This document shows, piece after piece, positions 46,542 to 58,529 of a stretch of 64,000 nucleotides of DNA. The position numbers and the translations under genes are program-made. The notes below the pieces were generated by a model. It was given only the letters and a program-made list of their open reading frames with translations, was not told the origin of the DNA and made no database searches. The DNA is from Edolisoma coerulescens (Eukaryota; Chordata; Aves; Passeriformes; Campephagidae). The first letter of the stretch is position 1; the number at the start of each line of letters is the position of its first letter. Where the stretch lies: NCBI GenBank assembly GCA_013397115.1, contig VWZW01004683.1:572079-636078 (forward strand), read 5' to 3'.

Positions 46542-46690
46542 GAAAAGCCTACGCCCCGGAATTCTACTACGACACCTACAACCCCCTGTGGCAGAACCGG
46601 CCCCGAGTTTATTCCTACAGCCTGCAGTGGACGCAGATGAATCCCAACGCTGTGGATCGGATCCTGGCCTATCGCCTGGGAATCCGCCAG
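46542..46690 (+). CDS. MDGA2: MDGA2 exon, first half of the FN3-like domain
   Basis: This exon of 149 bases has two bases completing Gly, then 49 codons reading KAYAPEFYYD and ending YRLGIRQ. It is the N-terminal half of the fibronectin-III-like domain that links the Ig array to the MAM domain. The LQWTQ segment carries the core Trp of the fold, and the AYRLGIRQ strand is typical. It matches MDGA2 as I recall it and not MDGA1, which diverges here. The acceptor is CCCCCAG, the donor GTGAGACG begins at 46691, entry is phase 1 and exit phase 0, so skipping this exon alone would shift the frame. Its immediate surroundings are repeats: a minisatellite 150 bases upstream and an ATTTT array 90 bases downstream. 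It lies between the two arms of the inverted duplication. Confidence 0.95.
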
Positions 46691-46777
46691 GTGAGACGGG
46701 AATCACCCAGGCAGGATGAGCCTTTGGAGCCTCCTGGGCCCCGGGATGTCTGCTGGGCCTTTCTGGGCTGGGGAATT

Positions 46778-47052
46778 CTATTTTATTTTATTTTATTTTA
46801 TTTTATTTTATTTTATTTTATTTTATTTTATTTTATTTTATTTTANATTTTATTTTACTTTATTTTACTTTATTCTATTTTTATCTTATTTTATTTCATT
46901 TTATTTTATTTTAATTTAATTTTTTAAATTTTGCTTTATTCTACTTTTATTTTATTTTACTTTATTTTATTTTATTTTACTTTCTTGTACTTATTCGTTT
47001 TATTTTATTTTATTTTATTCCATTTTATTCCATTTTATGCCATTTTATTCCA
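46778..47052 (+). repeat. ATTTT pentanucleotide microsatellite with one N
   Basis: About 275 bases of TTTTA units are perfect for the first 65 or so bases, then interrupted by ACTTT, ATTCC and ATTCT variants. A single N at 46846 marks a probable unresolved or collapsed length. Confidence 0.95.
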
Positions 47053-48029
47053 GGACACAAGGAAAACCTCTGGCATTCCAAGCACTGGTTAAGGAGAATT
47101 CCCAAAAAAACCATCACAGATAATGTTATAAAACTGATTTGATAACAAAAATTAAGCTTGGCTTAATGAGAAGTCAGGGAAGCCAGGAGGGGAGGGAAGG
47201 TCCTGTCAGGTGAAGAAGGAGTCACAAAACCAGGGAATTGTCACTTTTCTGCCTATGGAGTGAAAATGGAAAGATGGGAAAATGGGAACTGGGAGAAATG
47301 GATTCATTTGAGCTCATTTCAGACCCCACCTGAAGAGCAGGAATTCTGCACATTCCTTCTCTCAGGATCGTGGGAATAGATCACATCAACTCCAAAGGGG
47401 AAGATGTTTGCCAGCTGGGAATTCCCATTGGATTTGCTCCGGGAAATGTGAAATGTTGAAAGTTTTATTCAGAACCAGTCCCAAAAATTACATTTGTAGC
47501 AATTAATTCAGTGAGGGAAGAGAAAGGGTTGGAAGTCCACATTTTTATTGGAATAATACTAATATTGTTCCCATAAAGGATTTCAATCTTTCTCCTACAA
47601 GGGAGTATTTTCTGTCCCGAAGATTCCCCTGCACGCATAGATTTTGGGAATCTAAAGAGGTTCTGTTTTTTCCGGTGGCTGTGGAATGAGGCAGGGAGAG
47701 TTTGGCCAGAAACAAAAAGCTTCTGACATGCAGGGACATGTTTTTTATTGATGTTCCCAGCTTTGGGAAATTAAATTAGAGCAGGAATGGTGCTGGTTTC
47801 AAATTCCCACTTTTCAGGGCTGATTCCTCCTGTGCTGCTTCTTCACAGCTCTGAGGTGAGGTTTGTGCCAGGCCTGGTCCTGGTGACTTAAAACCAGTTC
47901 TAACTTTCAGATGGATCAGGGAAATATTTATGGATCATCCTGAAAATAAAAATTTCTGCTGATTTTGTCTTAAGGAATTCAGAGCTGGGAGTTTGAACTC
48001 CTGTGGGGAAAGGCTGGGAGAGGTGGAGG

Positions 48030-48412
48030 GTTCACCTGGAGAAGGGAAGGATCCAGGGAGAGCTCAGAGCCCCCTGCAGGGCCTAAAGGGGCTCCAGGAG
48101 AGCTGGAGAGGGACTGGGGACAAGGGATGGAGGGACAGGACACAGGGAATGGCTTCCCACTGCCAGAGGGCAGGGATGGATGGGATCTTGGGAAGGAATT
48201 CCTGTGTGTGAGGGTGGGGAGGGGCTGGGCTGGAATTCCCAGAGCAGCTGTGGCTGCCCCTGGATCCCTGGCAGTGTCCAAGGCCAGGCTGGACATTGGG
48301 GCTTGGAGCAGCCTGGGACAGTGGGAGGTATCCCTGCCCATGGCAGGGGTGGGAATGGGATGGGATTTAAGATCCCCTTCCAACCCAACCCATTCTGGAA
48401 TTCTTTGATCTT
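48030..48412 (+). mobile_element. CR1 LINE 3' fragment, long
   Basis: A well-preserved sense copy from TTCACCTGGAGAAGGGAAGG to CCATTCTGGAATTCTTTGAT, very similar to 43222-43622. Confidence 0.92.
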
Positions 48413-48654
48413 TTCCTGGATGACTTTGAAGATGCTCCTGGCTTTATCCACCCTCCCTGCTCCACAGCTGAGCTGTGAACATCCAGAGGAGCTCCTTTGG
48501 GAGGCCGTGGCCTGGAATTTCTGTAGGTATGATCAAAAATAATCCCAGGCAGAGCTTTGCCCCATTCATGTTCCCACAAAATGTGGGCAATAAATACAAA
48601 TTCCCTCTCTTCCCAAAAACGTGCTGGCAAAATCAGACATATCCATTTGATCCA

Positions 48655-48965
48655 AGGCAGGGATACCTTCCACTATCCCAGGCTGCTCCAAGCCCCAATG
48701 TCCAGCCTGGCCTTGGATACTTCCAGGGATCCAGGAGCAGCCACAGATTCTCTGGGAATTCTATCCCAGCCCCTCCCAAGCCTCCCAGCCAGGAATTCCT
48801 TCCCAATATCCAACCTAAATTTCCCCTCAATTTGAAGCCATCCCCGTATCCTGTCACTCCATTTCCTGAGGAATTGTCCCTCTCTGGTTCCCTGGAGCCC
48901 CTTCAGATCCTGGGAAGTGCTCTGAGCTCTCCCTGGAACCTTCTTCTCTCCAGACTGATCAGCCC
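48655..48965 (-). mobile_element. CR1 LINE 3' fragment
   Basis: An inverted copy lacking the terminal end, from AGGGATACCTTCCACTATCC through TTCCTTCCCAATATCCAACC to TTCTCTCCAGACTGATCAGC. Confidence 0.9.
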
Positions 48966-49182
48966 TGGTTTTCCCAGCCTGTTTCCATGGGATATCCTGA
49001 AAACACGAGCTTTCCATGCTCCTCGAGTTTCCTTGCTCCTGGAGCAGAGCAGATCCCAGCTCTGGAGAGGGGAAGGAGGCTGTGGCAGGGACTGGGAACA
49101 AGCAATTGCCCCTCCTCATGTGTCCATGGGGAATATGGTCAGGGAGAGGTGCAGCCTCTCATGGAATCACAGAACATCCTGA

Positions 49183-49948
49183 GGGACCCACCAGGATCAA
49201 CAAGTCCAATTCCTGGACTTGTCTTGGAGAACCTTTGGGCTCTGAATTACCTGGTGGGACCTCACCTCATCTGTCAGGAGCACACTGGGATTTGCTTTTG
49301 GATTTATTTTGTGGAGTGAGGGAGCAGCCAAATGAAACTGGGACATGTGACACTATCAGGATCCCTGGTCTGGATCCCAGAGCAGCTCAGGAGGCTCCAA
49401 ATCCTCCTGCATCGAGCATTTATGGAAAAGGAGCTGGAAGGGATCCACCAGGATCATTGGGTCCAGCTCCTGGACTTATCTTGAAGAGCCTTTGGACTCT
49501 CAATTGAGTTAAAGGATGGGGACCTCACTTCATCTGTCAGGAGCACACTGGGATTTGCTTTGGGATTTATTTGGTGGCCTGAGGGTGCAGCTAAAAGAAT
49601 CAGCCACAAAACTGGGACATGTGACACCATCAGGACACCTCCTCTGGATCCTGGAGAAGCTCAGGAGGCTCCAAATCCTCTTGCATGGAGCATTTATGGA
49701 AAAGGAGCTGGAGGGGATCCTCAAGGATCATTGAGCCCAACTCCTGGACTTGTCTTGGAGACCCTTTGGGCTCTGAATTACCTGGTGGGACCTCACCTCA
49801 TCTGTCAGGAGCACACTGGGATTTGCTTTGGGATTTATTTGGTGGCCAAATGAATCAGCCATAAATCTGGGACATGTGACACCATCAGGACACCTCCTCT
49901 GGATCCTGGAGAAGCTCAGGAGGCTCCAAATCCTCCTGCATGGAAAAG
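49183..49948. repeat. Three-unit tandem repeat of 235-274 bases
   Basis: Units start at about 49183, 49440 and 49714 with GGGATCCACCAGGATCA. All carry GTCAGGAGCACACTGGGATT, AACTGGGACATGTGACAC and AGCTCAGGAGGCTCCAAATC. Unit lengths differ through small indels in the GGCCTGAGG region. A CR1-like piece (CATGGAATCACAGAACATCC) stands just before the first unit. Confidence 0.92.
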
Positions 49949-50314
49949 GGAATGTGGAGCGCAGGGCATTTCCATTCTTCAGGGGCACTGCTGAGCACAG
50001 CCCTTCATTTGTAACTCCCTGGAGCTGAAGGATGGGGACAACCTTGGTGTCCTGGATTTGGTCACCCTCAACTTCCTTGGGAATGTGCCAAGCTCTGCCA
50101 AGACATTCTTGCACAGAAGGGACATTTTTCCATCTCCGTGAGAGCCCTCTGAAGAATATTCTGACAGTGATGCATTTCACCTTTGGATTTGGCTTTGGAA
50201 TCAGTGACCCAGATTCTTCCAGGGTTTTTTCCTTTTCCAAGCATCCCTGTGTGTATTCCCTGGTCAGCCTTTGGAGACACCAACAGCCCAGGAGCTGCTT
50301 TCATTAAGAGTCCA

Positions 50315-50520
50315 ATCATGGAATATTTAGGTTGCAAAAGCCCTCTCAGACCATCAAATCCGACCATTCCCCAGCACTGACAAAGCCACCATAGATCCAT
50401 GTCCCCAAGTGCCACATCCACACTTCCAGGATGGTGACTCCAGCACTTCCGTGGGAAGTTTGTTCCAACAGTGTGTTTTCCAAGAGTGTGAAAAATTGTC
50501 CCAAATGTCCCTCAGAGGGT
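50315..50520 (-). mobile_element. CR1 LINE 3' fragment
   Basis: An inverted copy with CATGGAATATTTAGGTTGCA, CCATGTCCCCAAGTGCCACA and GGATGGTGACTCCAGCACTT. It belongs to the same subfamily as 57334-57540. Confidence 0.83.
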
Positions 50521-51449
50521 TTCTCTACTCCTGGAAGTTTATCCACCCGGACAAATCCACTTTTGGGCCCCCACTTCCATCTCCTGCCTCACTGAGCTCG
50601 GTTTGGAGCAGCTGTGAATATCCTTGTGCTTTTCCATAGTGGTTCCTAAATGGAGCACGAGCTTCACCTGGAGATCCCGGAGCAGCTCCATTCCTGCAGC
50701 TGCTCCAACCACCTCTGGCTCCCTCTGGCACCACGTGGAGCTGTTCCCTTCCCACACTTTTCCTGTCCCCAAAGCCAGATTCCCATTTCTTCCCAATAAA
50801 CAACAACGTTTAGCGACTCCCGGCATCCGAGGAGCACCGGGCGGGCGCCTCCAGCTCTCTGATATTTCCTGGCAGCAGGATGAAAGCAAATGAAACCAGG
50901 GAGACTTTTCCAGAGCAGCCAGGAAGAGCGTGCCGCTCTGATCTCGGCGGTGGCTGCTCCCAACAGGTGACAACGGGTGACAGCCACGTCCCCACAGCTG
51001 CGGTGACCTAGAAAAGGAACAGCTCCTCTGTGGAGAAGTCATAAAAATTCAGCTGCTCCCTGTAAACCAGAGAGCAGCTTGTTCCAGCTTGTTCCATAAA
51101 AGATTCAAGCTCCCACCTTTCCATCATTCCCAGCCCCGACAGCCTTCGGAGTTGGTGCGTTGGGAATGAGAATCTCCTCAAACAGCCCCGAGCAGGTCAC
51201 GGCTCCGTCGCTTCCTCCTGGTCACCCCTGGGCTTGATTGGATTTTTAACTTCTGCTGTCGTCAGCGCTGAGCAGGGGCAGGGGGACTCAAATATCCATG
51301 GTGTGCCTGGGAAAGGGGTTCCTGGGAAGGTGGAGTGGCCACTGGCTGGAAAACGGAGCAGGGAATCTTCTGTCAGTGCCACGGCACAGATCCCATAGCC
51401 CCGGATAAAGGAGAAAGGGAGCGGGGATACATTTTATTGTCTTTCTGGT

Positions 51450-51760
51450 TAAAGAATCCCAAAATCCCAAAATGTTGTGGCTTGGAAGTCCAAATTCCAT
51501 CTCACTCCACCCCTGCCATGGGCAGGGACACCTCCCGCTATCCCAGGCTGCTCCAAGCCCCTTCCAGCCTGGCCTTGGACACTGCCAGGGATCCAGGGGC
51601 AGCCACAGCTGCTCTGGGAATTCCATCCCAGCCCCTCCCCACCCTCCCAGCCAGGAATTCCTTCCCAATATCCCATCCATCCCTGCTTTCTTCCAGTTTG
51701 AAGCCATTCCCTGTGTCCTGGCACTCCAGGCCTTTATCCAAAGTCCTGCTCTCTGTCCTT
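51450..51760 (-). mobile_element. CR1 LINE 3' fragment overlapping the inverted-repeat border
   Basis: An inverted copy with CCATGGGCAGGGACACCTCC and TTCCTTCCCAATATCCCATC. From 51649 on, its sequence is also present, inverted, at 42902-42986. The intact continuation here suggests this arm is the original. Confidence 0.9.
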
Positions 51761-52512
51761 GTGCTTAAAGTTGTTAAAAGCAAGGAAACAACCTCCCCCT
51801 CCCAGCTCTGAAATCCCCCAAATTCCCATCTCTTCACCAAACAGACTGAAGGGTCCTAATCCAGAGCTTCAAGGATTATTTATGATCATCCCTCAGCACG
51901 GAAAACCAGGAGGCAGAGTGGTTTCCACCCCCATTCTCTGGGTTTTAGGAGATATCGGTGCTGGAATTTGATTTCACTCCGATGAAAAGGATCCCTCTCT
52001 CGGTGACCGTTTCCCACCCCGCCTCCAAACCCGGAGCTGTTTTCCACATTGAAAGAGGATTTAATTGTTGGCTCCGTGGCTTCCTCAGCCCAGCTTTCCC
52101 TGGAGTGTTCCCGTCTCTTTCACCCTCAGATCCCAGACAATAAATCTGGCTCAGGACCAGCTGTTCCTGACACCTGAATTACTCAGCTGTCAATTTGTAG
52201 CCCATAAAAGCTGCATCTGAAATATTCTTCATCCTTGGACTCCACATTCCTTATTCCTAAAATCTGGGGGATTTTTAGTTTCTAAAAAAAGTCGGGAAAA
52301 AGAGAATTTTTTTGTGTGTGTATCACAAAAGGCCAATTACACAATATGATAAGTGTTATAAAATAATGAAATAATAAAACTGGATGGGAGGAGCAAGTCC
52401 AGGAGGATTGTTGATCTAATCCTGCAAGAAGAAAGTCAATTACATGCCCAGGATTGTTCTCCTGGATTAGGAATTGTTTAATTTGGAATGATTGTGCCCA
52501 CAGTTAAATGGG
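51649..52512. repeat. Long inverted duplication, right arm
   Basis: This is the reverse complement of 42011-42986 at high identity, ending with CCCACAGTTAAATGGG. The spacer between the arms is about 8.66 kb and contains the first FN3 exon. Confidence 0.95.
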
Positions 52513-52563
52513 CTTTAGAGCAGAAAAGGCAGGGAAAGAGATTTTTTGTGCAACTGCCAAATC

Positions 52564-52860
52564 AGAGAATCATGGAATATCCTGAGCTGGAGGGATCCCA
52601 AGGATCATCCAGCTCAGCTCCTGGCCCTGCACAGACACCCCAACAATCCCACCCTGGGCATCCCTGGGAGCATTTTCCAAACCCTCCTGGAACTGTGGCA
52701 GCCTCGGGAATGTGCCCATTCCCTGGGGAGCTGTTCCAGTGCTTATTCCACTCTCTGAGAGAAGAACCTTTCCCTGATATCCATCCCAAACCTCTCCTGG
52801 CACATCTGAATTTCCCCCTGTCCTGTTGCTGATCCCTGGGAGCAGAGCCCAGCTCCCACT
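52564..52860 (-). mobile_element. CR1 LINE 3' fragment
   Basis: An inverted copy from AGAATCATGGAATATCCTGA through CCCTGCACAGACACCCCAAC and TTCCCTGATATCCATCCCAA to GATCCCTGGGAGCAGAGCCC. Confidence 0.88.
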
Positions 52861-53084
52861 CAGGACACTTTGGATCAGTTGTTCCTGGCTCAAGCCAAGC
52901 CTCACCTGCCCAGTCTGGGCTGGGCTTGAGCTTTTGGTCCCAATTGGATCAACAGGAGCTGAGAACCACCTCTGAAGGAGAGCCGGGAGCCGGGACCAGC
53001 TCCACATGGAAAGACACGTGAGGGTTTGGGGTTCTGCTGATTGTGGAAATATTAATTAGGGAGAGAGAGGAGGGAAGATGAGGG

Positions 53085-53245
53085 GAAGTTTGTGAGGAGC
53101 AGCCAAGGGCACTGGGATTGTGCAGCTGGAGAGGAGGAGACTGAAGGGAGACCTCGTTGTGCTCTTCAACGTCCTCCTGAGGGCAGCTCTGACCTCTGCT
53201 CCCAGGGACAGGGACAGGACCCAGGGAAGGACTGGAGCTGGGTGT
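53085..53245 (+). mobile_element. CR1 LINE internal fragment
   Basis: A sense piece with TGCAGCTGGAGAGGAGGAGA, GGGAGACCTCGTTGTGCTCT and CAGGGACAGGGACAGGACCC. It is truncated before the usual tail. Confidence 0.78.
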
Positions 53246-53289
53246 TGCCTTTTGCCCAGCCTGGAAATGAAACTCGATATAATTTTTAG

Positions 53290-54090
53290 TCTAGGAGGTG
53301 ATATAAAAGTGGATCTTTATTGAAGGCCTACAGGGGCAGTAATGGAAAGATGTCCACAAAAACCCACCTGATGCCTCGATGTGGCCACCTGAAAACAGAG
53401 ACTGTCAGGAATAAGAGAATAAAAGCAGGTATTTATTTGAAGGCCCTCAAGGCACCCCCTGGGCAGGCCAAAGGCTCCACCCAGGATGGGCCCTGGGTCA
53501 CGGGTTCCTCACACGTTTATGAGTTTGGTCCATTTGCACATCAGGGTTAATTCTCCAATTATAGCCCCAGTTCATGATGTCATTACCCCAAATTTGCCCC
53601 CCTTCTCCAGGCTTTCATTTCCACATTTTGGGGCCTGGGACAATCGAGGTGTCCTTGGAGAGCAAACCCAGAGAGGTTTGTTGTGTGTGAGCAGCCTGAG
53701 AGAGCAGCAGCTCCCAGGGCACACGAACCTTCAGAGTTACACACCAGGCAGGGCAGGGGTTGGAAATAGAAAAGTTAAACCCTAAGGCATCACACCCACG
53801 CGGGGTGAATACGGTTTTTATAGGTTTTAGGAAATTAACATAATTGATAAAAAGCACCAATTAAGAGGACGAGTGGTGATGGAATTTCCCCCCAGGTCAA
53901 GCCCCTTCTCTGGAGTCCCCCCCTCAGCACTGGCTGTATTTTGTCCATGAAATGGATCTCCAAGAGCTGTTCTCAACCTTGGTAGCCAGGAAGAGCCAAG
54001 ATAGCCCAGGGGCCTTGTACCCCCTGGGATCTGGAGCTCTGGAATTTGTTTTGTCTTTCCACTTAGGGAAAGGCCATGGAAAATTACTGG
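53290..54090 (-). mobile_element. Putative LTR retroelement remnant
   Basis: Two spaced segments read TTTATTGAAGGCC and TTTATTTGAAGGCCC on the + strand (about 53313 and 53433), that is AATAAA-type signals on the minus strand. They are followed by about 350 bases with the texture of an avian LTR (the CAAAGGCTCCACCCAGGATG and TTTGGTCCATTTGCACATCA segments). I see no gag, pol or env coding sequence and no clear TG...CA ends. Attribution rests on general resemblance and could be wrong. Confidence 0.35.
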
Positions 54091-54181
54091 GAAAACTGGC
54101 CATTAATATGATAAGTCACAAATATATCTGTAAATAATACAGAAAATATAGAAAGAAAAAAGGCAAAACACAAAACAGCAT

Positions 54182-54415
54182 CAAGGGGAGGGTCAGGCTG
54201 GAGATCAGGGAAAGGTTCTTCCCTCAGAGGGTGGGATAAGCACTCGAACAGCTCCCCAGGGAATGGGCACATTCCTGAGGCTGCCAGAGCTCCAGGAGTG
54301 TTTGGACAGCGCTGCCAGGGATGCCCAGGGTGGGATTGTTGGGGTGTCTGTGCAGGGCCAGACTGGACAATCCTTGGGACCCCTTCCAGCTCAGGATATT
54401 CCATGATTCCATGAC
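54182..54415 (+). mobile_element. CR1 LINE 3' fragment
   Basis: A sense copy with GGTCAGGCTGGAGATCAGGG, CTCCCCAGGGAATGGGCACA and a complete tail at GATATTCCATGATTCCATGA. Confidence 0.9.
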
Positions 54416-56029
54416 TCTCTGCCATCAAGGACAGAACATCCTTTCCAGCTTGCCTGAATCACAGATATTTGCCACTGAGTCATTCCAAATCCATCCTTGG
54501 GAATGAAGATGACACAGGAGCCACCCCCCTGCTCGATTTTATGTTCCCACCTGGATAACTCTGCTTATATTCCAGTCAGAACTGTGAAAGAAAAGCAGGA
54601 ATAAGGCAAACACTCCCTGGGAGTTTTCCCTCTGTGATGTGCAAATGGAATATTTATCCATGAGCTGAACAGGCCAATTTGAGATATAAAACCTCCAAAG
54701 AAATCTCTAAATTTTTTAAGGAAAATCAATCCGTGTGGTTATAAATTGCGAAGGAATGACTTTAAACACTGCCACGGCTCTTTATGGAGTATCCAGTGGA
54801 TTCATTGACTTCGTCATTAATTTTTTTGTCATCAATTAACGTTGTCATTAATTAAAGAGATCCTCATCCAGCTCCTGGAGTCAATTCCAGAAGGAATTTC
54901 TGCTGGGAATCAATAGGCCAAGAACAATGGAGTGAGGTGCTGTTTATTCTTTATGAACATATCTGAGCACACAAGGAATCAATCTTTAATCATCCCAGAG
55001 GACTGACTCCGCAGGAAATCCATAATTTCAAGGCTTTAAGAGAATATAGTTTTCCAACAAAAGACATGGAATAAAAGACACGGAATAAACCCCCTTTTAT
55101 TGGCAGCACCAGGGTGGTTCCAACCTTCTAAAAATCTGCCGTATTTAAAGCCACCTTTTGCTTTTGTGTCACCTTTGGGAACAAAGATTCCTAAACATTC
55201 CAAGGGAAAAAAGGAGTCCTGTCCCAGGGAAACCTCCTGTGCTCTGAGTTGCCTGAGCATGGATGTGCTCTGCCTAATTAATGACAGGATAATGGAAATA
55301 ACTGCTCCAGAAGCTGCTCCCATTTTCCCTCAGAGAAATACTCCCTTCATAAATATTCCCAAACCATTGGAAAATTGGTATTCCAGCTTGGCCAAAGGCA
55401 ATTCCTCACTGCTGGAATTCCAGCTTGGCCACAGACAATTCCCCACCTGAGTTTCATCCTTATCTTTGTTAGGAAAAGGGCTTTGATGATGAGAATTTTT
55501 CCCCTTCAAAAATTCCTTTTCCTGGAAAATCCTGGTTTTTATGGATATTCCAGCTCTGGACACAGGAATTGAGGTGCAGGGAGATGTTTTATGGTTGTGT
55601 TTCTTGTGGGTTTTCTCTTGGAAGCCTCAAGTCTTGGCTTTTTCATGGAAAAAAGCAGAGGCTCAATGTTAGGGATGGGCTGTACAGGGAATTTTGGGAC
55701 GTGGTGATGAGAATTGGACTCTTTCCCATCCAGAGGAGCCAAAGTGATTCCCAGATCTCCAAGGGAAACAGCGTTGGGTGCTTCTTACTTGTAATCAGAG
55801 CATCTCCAGTTTGGTGCTGGGAGTTTCCACCACCCCAAGGCATTGTAGGAATTAAATCCCATTTTTAGGGTGTCTTTGGCTCCATTTATTTTCAATTATT
55901 TCCACATTTTTCAGCCCAAGTTGTTGGTGTTTCCCAGGTTTGGGCAGCAGCTCCTGGAATTATGGCTCCATTTCCACTGCTGGGTTGATTTTCCAAGTGG
56001 GAAAACCAAAGTTGGGTGTGGCAGATCCT

Positions 56030-56225
56030 GAATTTATTTATTCCTATATTTCTATCTTTATATAGTGTTATATTGATACAGTTATTTATTTCTATATTTA
56101 TATATTGATACATTTTTTATTTCTATATTTCTATATTTATTTGTTTCTCTATTTTTAAAAATTTATTTATTTCTATATTTATTTCTACATTTCTATATTT
56201 ATTTATTTATCTCTATATTTATTTA
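56030..56225. repeat. AT-rich TTTATTTC/TATA simple repeat
   Basis: Low-complexity TTTATTTATTTCTATATTT-type sequence of about 195 bases. Confidence 0.88.
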
Positions 56226-57333
56226 TCCAACAGCAGAGCTGGAAAATCAGGCACGCTGTTGTTTTCTATCCAACACAGCGACAATTTTGCAATGTTTTGG
56301 AGGTTTTTTCCCCTCGTTTCCATGGTGAAAAATAAGGATTAGAGCAGAGCTGGTGTTGATTGCAAGGGAAAAAACCCAAAAATCTGTGTTGCTTCCTATG
56401 GAGAAATATCAATATCCAACCCTGGCTTTGGAGGGATCATCCTGAAAGGAAAAATCAAATTGTTTTTCTTTCCAAAAGGAGAAAATAATGAAGATTTTTA
56501 TTGCAGCTGTCTGAGGGGTGGAAAAAGGGCAGAAATTCAAAGCAGAGGCTGAATTTGATGGAAATTGGTTTGGGTAATTGCAAATTTTCCTCGTTAATTG
56601 TGGAAATTCTTTGGGAAATCTCTGTTTCTGTGGTTCCTTATCCAAGGATGAGGTAAAATAGGGAATATTTTAATTTTTATCCTACAGTGCTCACAAATAT
56701 TATTGGCATAATGACATCAAATGTGGCTTAAAAAACTTAATTCTATTCATTTTTTTAAAAAACAATGTATTTTTTAATGTTGGAATTGAGTTTTCTCCAG
56801 ACTTTTGTATTTCTTTAATCCCTAGTTTTTGTGGAAGGGCCAGACACAATCATGAAATTATATATTTGGGGCAAAAATGGTTTTAATCACCTTGTGAACA
56901 TTCCTTGTGTTCAACTGGATAATTTCATTTTCAAAAATGAAATGAAATAAGAATTGGAATCCACAACAAGGAATAAACAATTCCAATGGAAGTAAAATCT
57001 GGGAATTTTCCCTTCAGGCCTGCAGCCTCCATGAGTGTATTGGCATCACTTAAATATTTTGGGGGTCTGTTAAGGCAAAATTTAAAATATAAAGAGATTT
57101 AAATTCCCTTTTTTGGACTGAATTAGCACCACAAAAATTTATTCCCTGTTTTTGGATCCTGGAAATTCCTGTATATAATTCCCAACTTAAAATCAAATAT
57201 TTATTTCAGATAAAATTAAAAATGAAGCTTTTATTTCATTTAAAATTGGCTTTGTTAGAAAGACTGGAGAAAGTATAACAGGAACAGCAGTGGGTGCCTT
57301 GTTTTGATCATGATCCATAAAAATATGGAGATT

Positions 57334-57540
57334 TCATGGAATCTTGGAATGTTTGAGGTTGGAAAAGCCCCCTGAGGTCAAATCCCACCAGCCCCCAGCA
57401 CTGCCAAGGCCACCACTGCCCCATGTCCCCAAGTGCCACCTCCACAGAGCTTTAAATCCCTCCAAGGATGGCGACTCCACTGCCCTTTTCCAATATTTTC
57501 CAACTTTTCCATGGAGAAATTTCCCCTTGTTCTCACATAA
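57334..57540 (-). mobile_element. CR1 LINE 3' fragment
   Basis: An inverted copy with CATGGAATCTTGGAATGTTT, CCATGTCCCCAAGTGCCACC and ATCCCTCCAAGGATGGCGAC. Confidence 0.87.
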
Positions 57541-58529
57541 GATATTTGAACACAAAAATATTGATATTTTTCCTCTGAATTTGAAGCTTGGATCTGCTCA
57601 AATTCCTGCAAATTCCGATTTTTGGGGATGAAATATGGTAAATCTAGGACTATTTCGGGCTTATTTTTATTGCAGCAGTAAAATAAATTTGGGAATAAAA
57701 GCTTTTCCATCCTTCCTGAGCTCTGCCATGGAAAACTCATCCTAGGGAAGAATTCCAGAGCTCTGACAGGTGTAGGAACCTTGTGGAACATCTCCTTTGA
57801 GCTGCTCCTGCGCCGTGGGCTTGGGATGGGGGGAATATTCCATGAGTTTCCCTTTGCTTCCTGCAGATCGTGCCTGCAATAATGCCAGGAATATTGGAAA
57901 ATCCAATCACAAATTTGGATGATTTCTGCTTATTTATAATTTGAAGGAACTTTAGGGACAGTGTGGGGCTGGGTTTGTGCCACATCCTTAATTAGATTTT
58001 ATTTTGTCTTTTCATTTCTTGTAATACAAAAAAATTGCATAAATAAAAGAACCTGGATTTGGATGTTGCTGTCTATAAATCCCAAATCCGTGATTCCCAT
58101 TTTTTCCTTTGTTGGCTCATAGTGACTTCCACTGTTGGAAATTCATCCATCTTTGGATTACAAGGACTGGTGGTAATTAAGCACTGAGGTCATTAACGAG
58201 CAGCCTGTTTCCTTCTCACTCATCAACAAAACTGGGAATGCTTAGAATTCCAACTCCATCCCAGAGTGCTCCAGTTACCTCCATATTGTGCCCCAAAAAA
58301 CAGCACTAAAACCTCGTTACCTTAACGAGGAGGCGGCTCCCACCCCATGGACCCAGGGAATTCCCATCCCAAAAACTCCTCCTCCACAGCACCTGGCCCA
58401 AGCTATTTTAAATTCATGGATGGAATAGGTATGCAAATCCTGAGGGTCAATTTATATCCTCTGATTTCGAGGAATTGCATTTGAAGGTGAGAAAATCCAG
58501 CTGGGGAAAGCTGATGGAATTTTGAAAGG

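Noticed and set aside
48475..49182. Plus-strand open frame of 235 codons
   Set aside because: It mostly overlaps the inverted CR1 at 48655-48965, and its peptide matches other CR1 antisense translations.
56030..56225. TATA-like promoter in the AT-rich block
   Set aside because: Every TATA is part of a low-complexity repeat, with no adjacent initiator or gene start.
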